From contig NZ_JAMSLW010000004.1 of the NCBI RefSeq assembly GCF_024643285.1, positions 310,001-374,000 of the forward strand: a DNA stretch of 64,000 nt, written 5' to 3'. The stretch is from Parapedobacter lycopersici. Its GTDB lineage: Bacteria > Bacteroidota > Bacteroidia > Sphingobacteriales > Sphingobacteriaceae. Position 1 is the stretch's first letter; every line of letters starts with the position of its first letter. The translations under genes were made by a program, and so were the position numbers. Positions 9,471 to 17,576 of the stretch are shown here, in pieces. The notes under the pieces were generated by a model. It saw only the letters and a program-made list of their open reading frames with translations, was not told the DNA's origin and did not search any database.

Positions 9471-10579
9471 ACATTATCTCCTAATTTTGGGTCACTGAAT
9501 TCCTGCAATGCAGCTAACAGCGAGGCAGTAAAATCAGGTCTGTCTGCAAAATACAGTCGACTGTTTTCAGCGATTTTTTGGCATAGCGCGCCATTGGTTA
9601 CGACCTGTTTTATTCGCATCAGAGATGCTTCCCATTGCTTTTCTGTGCTGGTATCTATCAGTATACCCGTATGGCGGTCATGAACGTACGCCGGAATTTC
9701 TCCCACCGGTGTAACGAAACACACCAGTCCGTGCTGCATGGCCTCAATAACCGACATGGCCATTCCTTCATTACTGCTTAACTGCAGGTAAAAGTTATAC
9801 TGTGAAAAAATGGTGCTCCGTTCAGCCGGCACAAATTCACCTTTCCAGCACACGTATGCTTCAAGCTGGTTTGCTTGAATAGCGGCATCTACTGCCTGTT
9901 TGTCGCCATCATCCCGGCCATACAGGTCTAACCGTGCGTCAACCCCTTCGCTGCGCAACCAGCCGATGGCTTCTACAGCCTGTGGCACGTTTTTCATTTT
10001 ATGTAGCCGTCCCACAAAACAGAACCTCTTTTCCTTTTCGGAATAAGCGGGTGGTCTAATATTCTCAGACGCTTTCCGTGTGAGAAAAGAAAGCACTTTT
10101 GCGCGGTTGCCCCGGGGTAAGTGCAATTCCGCAAAATACCGGGTGGCCTCACTGTCAACATACAATGCATCAGCTATCCGGGCCGCCCGCTTGGTAAAAA
10201 TCCGATCGGCCGCATGAAAAAACTTGTTGATGTGTACCATAGCTACATACCGGACTTGGGGGTTTACCCGCTTGTACCACGTCGCCGGTACTGCCGCCCG
10301 CCAAAGGGAGCTGACCACGATATCCGGTGAAAACCGATGGATGGAGCGCAACACGGCCGGCAGCCGCAAACACAATCCCGGCAGCGAAATGTTATATAAT
10401 TCCATTCGGGATCTTATGGAATCAGGAATATTCTTCAACAGTTCCGGATCCGATTTCCCTAACAGTATTGCCTTAAAGTCATATGTAGCTGCCAATCCGT
10501 CCAATGCAGAAAGAAAAGCAACTTCTGCCCCACCTGTACGGATGCCGTGAATAATGTATAGTAGCTTTTGCTTTTTCAT
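9467..10579 (-). CDS. Glycosyltransferase family 4 protein
   Basis: GT-B fold transferase of 370 residues. N-terminal IHGIRTGGAEV is the classic GT4 donor-site loop, and the EX7E motif lies in NEGMAMSVIEA (Glu271 and Glu279). The frame is open to 10690, but I choose the ATG at 10579 (MKKQKLLYI). The longer form would overlap the polymerase gene by 73 bases and adds 37 residues that do not look like a GT start. A well-formed promoter (TTG, 19 bases, TATCTTTG) ends just before 10579, which supports this choice. Sugar specificity is unknown. Confidence 0.9.
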   Translation of the reverse strand: MKKQKLLYIIHGIRTGGAEVAFLSALDGLAATYDFKAILLGKSDPELLKNIPDSIRSRMELYNISLPGLCLRLPAVLRSIHRFSPDIVVSSLWRAAVPATWYKRVNPQVRYVAMVHINKFFHAADRIFTKRAARIADALYVDSEATRYFAELHLPRGNRAKVLSFLTRKASENIRPPAYSEKEKRFCFVGRLHKMKNVPQAVEAIGWLRSEGVDARLDLYGRDDGDKQAVDAAIQANQLEAYVCWKGEFVPAERSTIFSQYNFYLQLSSNEGMAMSVIEAMQHGLVCFVTPVGEIPAYVHDRHTGILIDTSTEKQWEASLMRIKQVVTNGALCQKIAENSRLYFADRPDFTASLLAALQEFSDPKLGDNV

Positions 10580-10593
10580 TGAGTTGGCGTGGG

Positions 10594-10623
10594 CAAAGAT
10601 AGCGGATCTCCCAAAATCTACAA
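10594..10623 (-). promoter_or_regulatory. Candidate Bacteroidota-type promoter inside the capsule cluster
   Basis: Read on the minus strand, TTG (10623-10621) is followed after exactly 19 bases by TATCTTTG (10601-10594), a perfect match to the TAnnTTTG -7 element. It overlaps the last codons of the EpsG-like gene and would give a leader of roughly 10 bases before the GT4 start at 10579. It suggests that the distal GT, Wzi, Wza and Wzz genes can be expressed separately from the upstream genes. Confidence 0.5.
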
Positions 10624-11697
10624 TATCCGGTACGGTTGCAGGATATCGGGATGAATCATCATGATGCCATAATATAGTGCAAGTAGGCAAAAGACCAGGC
10701 GGATAACAGTTGTTGTCAGCTGTTCTTCCAGCTTAATCCGCGACTCCACTGCCTTAAATAGGTACGGCAGTGCAAACAGTACCATACCAAACAACAGTGA
10801 GGAGAGCCGCTGCATGATCGAAAAGGAGATGAAGAGCAAATTAATAAATGATCCCAGGGAAAGCGCCATAAACAAGCCTTCAACCAGGCGTTTGGGATAA
10901 TAGGCTAACAACGGCTTCCAACACAGTAAAAACCCAAGCATTACCAATTGGGCAATGGCCGAAATAGCATATCCACCCCGCCCAAACTCATTGTCCAGCA
11001 CATAACGTGTTAACGTGTCAGGCAAGCCAATTAAATTAAAAATCAACACGATCGGATCAAAAAAACCACCGACTAATCCCACAATAGGAAGCAAAAAATA
11101 AACGAACCGATTGCGGAATACTGCAAATGCCAGCATAAAGGGCAATACGATCAGTACAGCACTATGAATAAAGGCAAATACAATGACCAATAAGAACGAA
11201 CGCCAGTAATGTTTTTCCAAAAACAGGAATATCGCCCACATCCCGATACCGGCCGCTAACGCATAGCGAATCTGTGTGAAGTCCCGATAAAAAAAAAAGA
11301 ACCCTACATAGATCAATAAGGAGGTAAACGGGAAAGGGCTTTTTTTGAAAATGAGTGTATAGTTGACAAGACCGGTCATAACCGCCATCGCCATAAAGAC
11401 CACATGGATACCCATGTCTGCCGAGCTAACCAACTTATTCAATAGCATATATCCGCGTTCAATAGAAGAGGTGTAATCACCCAGCCATAATTCCTCCCAC
11501 GACAATCCCCCAGCCTGCTGAAACGCATCCCAGTAATTCAGGCTGTCATTATCTACACCTACAGCCCGAAGTCCCGCGAATAGCGTCAGCGCCAAGCATT
11601 GCAGAACGAAGAAAACCAGCTGGATATGACGATCCTTCACGAAGTCGAACACGACCATGGCTGCAGAAAAGAAAACGAGGATATAATAATAGACCAT
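10618..11697 (-). CDS. EpsG-like / Wzy-type polysaccharide polymerase, multi-pass membrane protein
   Basis: Predicted inner-membrane polymerase that joins lipid-linked repeat units. The 359 residues are dominated by hydrophobic segments (about ten). The early loop GLRAVGVDNDSLNYW and the later YRDFTQIRYALAAGI resemble EpsG-family polymerases, whose hallmark is a short RxG..DxxxY-type loop followed by an R(Q)..A stretch. The polymerase role is supported by its position among glycosyltransferases, a flippase and Wzz. Wzy proteins vary greatly, so the assignment rests on these short motifs, topology and context. Confidence 0.8.
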   Translation of the reverse strand: MVYYYILVFFSAAMVVFDFVKDRHIQLVFFVLQCLALTLFAGLRAVGVDNDSLNYWDAFQQAGGLSWEELWLGDYTSSIERGYMLLNKLVSSADMGIHVVFMAMAVMTGLVNYTLIFKKSPFPFTSLLIYVGFFFFYRDFTQIRYALAAGIGMWAIFLFLEKHYWRSFLLVIVFAFIHSAVLIVLPFMLAFAVFRNRFVYFLLPIVGLVGGFFDPIVLIFNLIGLPDTLTRYVLDNEFGRGGYAISAIAQLVMLGFLLCWKPLLAYYPKRLVEGLFMALSLGSFINLLFISFSIMQRLSSLLFGMVLFALPYLFKAVESRIKLEEQLTTTVIRLVFCLLALYYGIMMIHPDILQPYRIL

Positions 11698-11703
11698 CTC
11701 GAA

Positions 11704-12621
11704 TTATCGTTCAGCTATCGTTTTTCTCAACAGTGTCTTCACCAACAGTATCGCCTGATTACCTCCCAGACTAAACCGGTTACGCCGGATGATCCGGAGT
11801 CGCTCGGGCAAACCTGCGCTCATTACAAATTTAAAATATTCTTTGAATACCCGCCGTTGGCTATCATCCAGTTGATCTTTATAATGTTGATAAAAAGCAT
11901 ATACAGCGTCGAAATGACGGCGATCTACCACACATTCATCGGTAAAAAACCACCTTTTTGCTTGCTTCCAACGATTTACATGGTGTGCAGTCACATTGTC
12001 TCCATGTTGCCGGTACAGCATCAATACCTTATCAATATACCGAAGCTGACCGAAACATAATGCACCCAAGGTAATCAGGTGATCGTGCATCGCCACAGTC
12101 GCCGGGGGCTTTCCGAGTATATTAATCAATTCTCGGTTCAGCATCATTGAGCAACCTTGGATACCGGCATTAAGAAACAAGAAATCGTCGAGCGCAGTCG
12201 GATGCAACCGCGTTACCTGCCGCCTGATAACCCGTTCGTTATTCAGGTAATAAGCATTCGCATAAACCAATGCAGGGCCATCCGTTGTTGTTAACGCGGA
12301 CAACATGGTCTCAATCTTTTCTGGCAACCAGCTGTCATCCTGATCGCACAGCATGACAATGTCAGCGTCTGTATGTGCCAAAAGGTGTAAAAAGTTACGT
12401 GCTGCTCCAACACCGTTTACATTATCCGATAACATTCGGATCCGATCGTCCTGTTTACAGAAACCGGCCACGATATCAGTTGTTGTATCAGTAGAGCCGT
12501 CATCGTGGATCAACAACCGCCAACGGGAAAATGTCTGGGCCTGTAAGGACCGGATCTGTTCCTCAATATAGGCTGCACCATTATAGGTGGCCATGAGTAT
12601 TTCCACTGCCGGTTGTGTCAT
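11704..12621 (-). CDS. Glycosyltransferase family 2 protein (rhamnosyltransferase-like)
   Basis: GT-A fold sugar transferase, 305 residues, cytosolic face of the membrane. N-terminal MATYNGAAYIEEQI and DDGSTD at about 41-46 are the nucleotide-sugar site, and LCDQDD at about 96-101 supplies the metal-binding acidic residues. This set, with the AMHDHLI segment further on, is common in proteins annotated as rhamnosyltransferases, but the donor is not proven. It stops 6 bases before the polymerase start and begins next to the stop of the upstream GT gene, in tight operon spacing. Confidence 0.9.
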   Translation of the reverse strand: MTQPAVEILMATYNGAAYIEEQIRSLQAQTFSRWRLLIHDDGSTDTTTDIVAGFCKQDDRIRMLSDNVNGVGAARNFLHLLAHTDADIVMLCDQDDSWLPEKIETMLSALTTTDGPALVYANAYYLNNERVIRRQVTRLHPTALDDFLFLNAGIQGCSMMLNRELINILGKPPATVAMHDHLITLGALCFGQLRYIDKVLMLYRQHGDNVTAHHVNRWKQAKRWFFTDECVVDRRHFDAVYAFYQHYKDQLDDSQRRVFKEYFKFVMSAGLPERLRIIRRNRFSLGGNQAILLVKTLLRKTIAER

Positions 12622-13683
12622 TTACTTGCTGGTTAAAATCGTTTTAAGGTCTATTTGCCGATGTTGTTCAATCATTTTCCGGGCCACGGCCTGGTTCACT
12701 TCACTTTTTCTTGCAACAACCTGTGAAGAAAATGATTCGTAGGTCAGGTATTCATAACCCATTGTGGCAAAGTCACCAATATGCACACTTTTCACAATGG
12801 GGATCATACCATAATACAGGTATTCCACCAGTTTGGTAGGACAGGCTACCCGGTTGACCGGAATATCGTCGCGCAGCACGATTCCATAATGGGCCGCCCG
12901 GTAATAGTCCCCCAGCTCCGATGGGGTTACCGTTTGTACATGCACATTAGGCAGAGCAACTCCTTCCGCTGCTAACCGTTTTTTCATCGCTATCGGTTCG
13001 CCGGTAAGGATATCATACCGGATACGGTCGTCCTGGTTTGCTTTAATCAATTGGATCATAAGATCAATATTTTGCCACGACTGCAAATTCCCACTGTAAA
13101 TAACCCTTACTAACCCATCATCGGCGATACCTTCACCTGGGGTCAGCGGCATCGCTGAGTCCAGGTGTGCTGGGAAAATCCCATAACGTACATACACCGG
13201 TGACGATTGCGGATATTTCTTCCGAAAATACGTTTCCATGGCTCCCGTGACGACCAACACTAGATTTACCCTCATAATGGCCATCCGTTCCACCAACGCG
13301 TACAGGCAACTTTTAAATCGACGCCCTGCAAGCTGTTGTTCTTCAGGCACTACACCATGGGCGTCTAATATGACAAATGTCTTTTTGCTTAGAAAAGGGA
13401 ATAGTGGTAAAATCGGAAGTAGATTAATAACGGAATGGATGTAAATGGCCTGTGCGCTTCGCAGCTGCTTGAGGATTAAAAAAAAATGGCGAAAAAGATT
13501 ATATCGATACTGGATAGCCCGCTCGGCAACAGGCTCAGCTACACTTCGAAAAAAACGCCGGTGCGATACAAACAGGTACTTGCGATCAACGGCCCGTATC
13601 TGCTGGTCTATTGCCAGTATACGCTGGGCCATTCCTTCATGTCGGTTTTTTTCATTCGGAAAATCAGCCAATATCAATATCAT
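12622..13683 (-). CDS. Glycosyltransferase (GT4-like)
   Basis: A 353-residue GT-B type protein. It has RVIYSGNLQSWQNIDLMI, typical of the start of the C-terminal Rossmann half, and CPTKLVEYLYYGMIP, where the conserved Glu follows a Lys as in other GT4 enzymes. The first Glu of the usual EX7E pair is not evident, so the catalytic arrangement is less standard than in its neighbours. A mid-protein region mentions no membrane helix. It sits directly between wecB (11 bases away) and the GT2 gene, so a role in the same repeat unit is likely. Confidence 0.8.
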   Translation of the reverse strand: MILILADFPNEKNRHEGMAQRILAIDQQIRAVDRKYLFVSHRRFFRSVAEPVAERAIQYRYNLFRHFFLILKQLRSAQAIYIHSVINLLPILPLFPFLSKKTFVILDAHGVVPEEQQLAGRRFKSCLYALVERMAIMRVNLVLVVTGAMETYFRKKYPQSSPVYVRYGIFPAHLDSAMPLTPGEGIADDGLVRVIYSGNLQSWQNIDLMIQLIKANQDDRIRYDILTGEPIAMKKRLAAEGVALPNVHVQTVTPSELGDYYRAAHYGIVLRDDIPVNRVACPTKLVEYLYYGMIPIVKSVHIGDFATMGYEYLTYESFSSQVVARKSEVNQAVARKMIEQHRQIDLKTILTSK

Positions 13684-13694
13684 ATCTTTTCCGT

Positions 13695-14816
13695 TTATTG
13701 TCCACTGTTCAGCAGTGTTTCGGCAATGCGCAGCGCACTCTTACCATCGCCATACGGATTTGCTGCCTGAGACATGATGGCGTAAACGGCAGGATCCTGG
13801 ATTAATCTTTCTGTTTCCTGAATAATGCGTGCCTTATCAGTGCCTACTAATTTAACTACGCCTGCATCTACTGCCTCCGGTCGCTCCGTTACATTACGCA
13901 TCACCAATACTGGTTTTCCAAGCCCTGGAGCTTCTTCCTGTATCCCTCCACTATCTGTAATGATAATGTATGATTGGATCATCAGCCACGTAAACGCTGG
14001 ATACCCCAGCGGTGGAAGCAATTTGATATTCGGAACACCGCTCAAACGATCGTACACCGGTCCGCGTACACTGGGATTCAAATGTACTGGGAAAGCTACT
14101 TCTACCTCATTTCGGCTAGCGATCTCACGGAGTGCATTGCAGATATTCGCCATGCCTTCACCCTGATTTTCCCGACGATGGGCAGTTACCAGAATCAGCT
14201 TCTTTTGTAGATTGACCGTAGATTGTAGGGCACGAATCTCCTCATCTGAATAGCGATTCAGGCGTTCCCTGGCCCAATATAATGCATCGATCACCGTGTT
14301 ACCTGTCACATGGATAGCTGATTCAGGAACGTGTTCATTCAATAAGTTATGCTTCGCAAAATCTGTAGGGGCAAAATGTAGATTTGCTATTCGTCCGGTC
14401 AATTGTCGGTTTACTTCTTCCGGAAACGGCGCATACAGATCGTATGTGCGTAATCCGGCTTCTACGTGGGCGACCGGAATCTTCGCATAGTACGCCGCCA
14501 GCGCAGTAACGGAGGAAGTGGTGGTATCACCGTGTACCAGCACCATATCGGGGGCAAACTGCTGCAATACTCCCTTTAACCCCAGCAGGATATCCGAAGT
14601 CAATTCATACAAGTCCTGATTATGGCGCATCAAGTCAAGGTCAAAATCAGGAACAAGCTCAAAAAAACGGAGCACTTGATCCAACATTTCCCGATGCTGT
14701 GCTGTTACGCACACCTTTAGGTCAATCCGGTCCGGATAGCGCTGGAGCGCTTTAACTACCGGGGCCATTTTTACTGCTTCGGGTCTGGTGCCAAATACTA
14801 TTAAAATTTTTTTCAT
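13695..14816 (-). CDS. wecB: UDP-N-acetylglucosamine 2-epimerase (non-hydrolysing)
   Basis: Cytosolic enzyme converting UDP-GlcNAc to UDP-ManNAc, a precursor for surface polysaccharide. The 373 residues have the full family pattern: GTRPEAVKMAPVVKAL at the N-terminus, VHGDTTTSS, HVEAGLRT, FPEEVNRQL, TAHRRENQGEG and TDSGGIQEEAPGLGKPVLV. Length is normal. No UDP-ManNAc dehydrogenase gene is in the window, so the product is likely used as ManNAc itself or oxidised by an enzyme encoded elsewhere. A 160-base gap with a strong inverted repeat precedes it, which may mark a separate transcription unit. Confidence 0.96.
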   Translation of the reverse strand: MKKILIVFGTRPEAVKMAPVVKALQRYPDRIDLKVCVTAQHREMLDQVLRFFELVPDFDLDLMRHNQDLYELTSDILLGLKGVLQQFAPDMVLVHGDTTTSSVTALAAYYAKIPVAHVEAGLRTYDLYAPFPEEVNRQLTGRIANLHFAPTDFAKHNLLNEHVPESAIHVTGNTVIDALYWARERLNRYSDEEIRALQSTVNLQKKLILVTAHRRENQGEGMANICNALREIASRNEVEVAFPVHLNPSVRGPVYDRLSGVPNIKLLPPLGYPAFTWLMIQSYIIITDSGGIQEEAPGLGKPVLVMRNVTERPEAVDAGVVKLVGTDKARIIQETERLIQDPAVYAIMSQAANPYGDGKSALRIAETLLNSGQ

Positions 14817-14835
14817 CCGAAAATCACTTGTCTTT

Positions 14836-14858
14836 TATGGGTATTTATTATACCCATA
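14836..14858. promoter_or_regulatory. Perfect 9-bp inverted repeat upstream of wecB
   Basis: TATGGGTAT and ATACCCATA face each other across the 5-base spacer TTATT, about 20 bases before the wecB start. It is AT-rich and has no T-run after it on either strand, so it is more likely an operator or a leader stem-loop than a terminator. Nothing else in the 160-base gap (14817-14976) is recognisable. Confidence 0.45.
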
Positions 14859-14976
14859 TTTCCATCATTTTTACACGAAGTGCAAACAGAACAGATTCGC
14901 TGCAATATGTCTTTTGGTAATTTCGCTTATCCATTATCATTTCCTGTGAGATGTGCCGTCCATGCGAAATTGCCCC

Positions 14977-15900
14977 TCAGGCTTTGGCTATGCGACACAT
15001 TAATCTAAAATATTGCTTATCCCAGCGACGCAAGCCCGCCAAAAATAGACGTAATAGCAGCAATATCCGCACAAAAAAAATAGTAATCTGGCTTTTATGC
15101 TTCTTAAAAAACAAAAATTTCCCTTTGGTGAAACGCGCCAGTTTGATAAAGTAATTTGCCGCCGATTGGGATCCTCCTTCCAGATGCACCACCTGCACCT
15201 CAGGAAGCAACATGGTTCTCCATCCAAGCCGCTGTGCCCGGAAGGCAAAATCTGTTTCTTCAAAATAAAGAAAATAATCTTCATCCAGTCCATTTAGCTG
15301 ACGATATATCTCCGCCCGGACAAACATGGAAGCACCGGAAACAAAGTCGACCGCTTGCGATATATTGAAACGGCATACAACCCCCTGCGACAGGTGTGTA
15401 GCATAATATCCCCTAAATACACGACCCATTCCAAACTGAAAAAGCAACTCAGAAACAGAGGGAAAGTTTCCATACGACGCCTGTTTATTGCCATCCGCGT
15501 CGAGTAAATCCGTACCGCAGATCGCAACGTCTGCATGCTTTTCATCCTCCATGTAATCAACAAGCACTGAGGCCGCATCATCTAATAGGTAGGTATCCGA
15601 ATTCAATAGGTAAAAATATTTACCTATTGCCACGGCTGCACCTCGGTTATTTGCTCCGGCAAAACCAATATTGGCATCATTTTGCAACAATTGGATACCC
15701 GTGCATGACGATAGTGCCGCAATAGAATGATCCTGTGAATGATTATCAACAACGATTATTTCATGCGGTAGTGTATGGCAATATTGTCGGATAGATTGGA
15801 TACACTGGAGTACCAATTCGGGTGTCCGATAGTTAACGATAATAAAAGAAACCGTTAAATCTTCAGAAAATCGCTTATTTTCGTCCATATTGCAGCACAT
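14977..15900 (-). CDS. Glycosyltransferase family 2 protein (WbbL-like)
   Basis: GT-A fold transferase of 307 residues. It has FIIVNYRTPELVLQCI, VVDNHSQD, LLNSDT for the metal site, then EETDFAFRAQRLGW and VVHLEGGS. This combination is typical of WbbL-type rhamnosyl- or related hexosyltransferases. A hydrophobic stretch near 258-280 may tether it to the membrane. The gene overlaps the flippase stop by 26 bases. A second ATG (15888, MDENKR) would reduce this to 14 bases and is equally possible, since neither start has a well-spaced Shine-Dalgarno sequence. Confidence 0.9.
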   Translation of the reverse strand: MCCNMDENKRFSEDLTVSFIIVNYRTPELVLQCIQSIRQYCHTLPHEIIVVDNHSQDHSIAALSSCTGIQLLQNDANIGFAGANNRGAAVAIGKYFYLLNSDTYLLDDAASVLVDYMEDEKHADVAICGTDLLDADGNKQASYGNFPSVSELLFQFGMGRVFRGYYATHLSQGVVCRFNISQAVDFVSGASMFVRAEIYRQLNGLDEDYFLYFEETDFAFRAQRLGWRTMLLPEVQVVHLEGGSQSAANYFIKLARFTKGKFLFFKKHKSQITIFFVRILLLLRLFLAGLRRWDKQYFRLMCRIAKA

Positions 15901-17395
15901 TTCTCCAGCCTTTTTTCAAGTATGCCAGTTCTTCCGCACGGAAAATTAACATGAGGAGCAAAAAAACCAGCCCGATAACGGCTAAGTGACAAATGATCGC
16001 AAAAATAGGATGTTGCGACTGCATTCCCAATTGGGTTATTGCCAATTTAGACAATAACACCAATAAAACGAGTATTCCCATGTATCGGATAGCAGGCATA
16101 ATCAACCTACGATTGTCACCCGGAAACTTCAGGAACATAATAACGGCCGACAGAATATGGCTCAGCAGTAAAGAAATAGGAAATACGTACACGCCCCACT
16201 CCCGATAAAAAAGGAAATTCAGCGCAATCATCAGAAGCTGTGGAATCACGCCCAGTACCGCATATATCCAGCCCTGGTTAGCGGATAGCAGTGCCAATCC
16301 AAAAATAAGGTACGTAAAAATCACGAGCGAAGACCATGCATAATATACGGACAGTTCGCTGATCAGGGTTACCGCATCCGGCGTGATCAGGTCCCCGTGA
16401 TATAAGATCAGCGTAATCAGTTCACGTGCCGACGTAGAAAAAAAAGCAATAATAAATGCTACAACCAATAATCCGAGCTGGAATACCTGTCTAAACTCCT
16501 GCAAAAAACCTGTCCGGTCCTTCTTTGCAAACCGGGAAGACAGAATGGGAACCAACAATGTCAGCATGACGCTCGACATTACCTGCATGGGGATATCGAT
16601 AAATTTGCGCGAATAATCCATTACTGACACCGTACCTTCCCCCAGTAAATTACCTAGCGATTTTTCAATCACCAGGTTCAGCTGAACAAAAAAGTAAGGC
16701 ACGAAAAAGGGTAGGGCATATAAAAAAAAGGGCATAAAGTCGCTCATCCGGGTCTGGTTGAATCCACTGAAAATCGCGATCTTTTTTCGTCTCAACTGGC
16801 GGATAACCAGGATAAGCATCAGGATAAGCCCGAAATAATATGCAACCAGCAACGAAAAAACACCTATATAGGGCGCCAAAAACAGCAGGGACGCGATATT
16901 GACGAGTGCGGCGACCGAACTCGTAATTTCCGGCAGGAAATAAGACTCATAGGCATTAAGTACACTAATCCCAATATGACTGAATTGGTTGAACAGTAAT
17001 GACGGTGTAAGCACCAGCAGCATGAGCGAAAGAAATTGGAGTTGTTCTCCCTCAAATCCGGGAGCCAGCAACTTCGCGATTGGAACGCGTAGCAGCATCA
17101 CCATACCAACCAACACCGCCGATAACATGGCGGTCAGTAGCAGCAGCGATTTCGTTTTGTTAAGCACTGCCTGTTCACCAAGTTCCTCCTTAAGTATTAC
17201 AAACTTGGCGCGGAAAGTTTCATTGACGGGGCCCCACACCATGGCTTCAGCCACCACAATAAAATTTAACGCCAGCAGCCAAACATCCCGTTCCAGTGAA
17301 ATCCCAAAATAGCGGGCTGCCAGCGAAAGGCCAAACACCGACAACCCCATCCGGACAAACCGCAACAAGAATAATATCGTTGTATTTCTGATCAA
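15875..17395 (-). CDS. MurJ/MVF-superfamily flippase (Wzx role)
   Basis: Polytopic inner-membrane protein, 506 residues with about 13-14 hydrophobic segments, expected to flip the lipid-linked repeat unit to the periplasm. The N-terminus (RFVRMGLSVFGLSLAARYFG) and the loop ISLERDVWLLA are like the MVF/MurJ branch of the MOP superfamily. Position as the first gene of a capsule cluster argues that it acts as Wzx rather than on lipid II. A housekeeping MurJ cannot be excluded but would normally lie elsewhere. A possible -7 element lies about 60 bases upstream. Confidence 0.85.
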   Translation of the reverse strand: MIRNTTILFLLRFVRMGLSVFGLSLAARYFGISLERDVWLLALNFIVVAEAMVWGPVNETFRAKFVILKEELGEQAVLNKTKSLLLLTAMLSAVLVGMVMLLRVPIAKLLAPGFEGEQLQFLSLMLLVLTPSLLFNQFSHIGISVLNAYESYFLPEITSSVAALVNIASLLFLAPYIGVFSLLVAYYFGLILMLILVIRQLRRKKIAIFSGFNQTRMSDFMPFFLYALPFFVPYFFVQLNLVIEKSLGNLLGEGTVSVMDYSRKFIDIPMQVMSSVMLTLLVPILSSRFAKKDRTGFLQEFRQVFQLGLLVVAFIIAFFSTSARELITLILYHGDLITPDAVTLISELSVYYAWSSLVIFTYLIFGLALLSANQGWIYAVLGVIPQLLMIALNFLFYREWGVYVFPISLLLSHILSAVIMFLKFPGDNRRLIMPAIRYMGILVLLVLLSKLAITQLGMQSQHPIFAIICHLAVIGLVFLLLMLIFRAEELAYLKKGWRNVLQYGRK

Positions 17396-17454
17396 CTTTC
17401 CTAAATTTATGGAATGAAAAGCACCAATATAGCCGGCATTAATCTGCTACGCAT

Positions 17455-17462
17455 CAAAAATA
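17455..17462 (-). promoter_or_regulatory. Possible -7 promoter element for the capsule cluster
   Basis: On the minus strand this reads TATTTTTG, matching TAnnTTTG, about 60 bases before the flippase start. I find no TTG at the expected distance upstream, so support is weak. Confidence 0.25.
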
Positions 17463-17540
17463 GTAAAATAAACGAGCTGTGGATAGCCCCCCTGGAAATG
17501 ACCGCCACAGGCAAAACAAAACCGTTGGGTATATCAGTTG

Positions 17541-17570
17541 TTTGTGTATTATCAACAGACATTATATTTT
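17541..17570 (+). promoter_or_regulatory. Possible promoter of the aldehyde dehydrogenase gene
   Basis: TTTG (17541-17544), 18 bases, then TATATTTT (17563-17570), one mismatch from TAnnTTTG. The ATG at 17577 follows almost at once, implying a very short leader. Confidence 0.35.
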
Positions 17571-17576
17571 TTTAAC

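Noticed and set aside
10580-10690. Upstream extension of the GT4 gene to 10690
   Set aside because: It overlaps the polymerase gene and the promoter-like element and adds non-GT residues.
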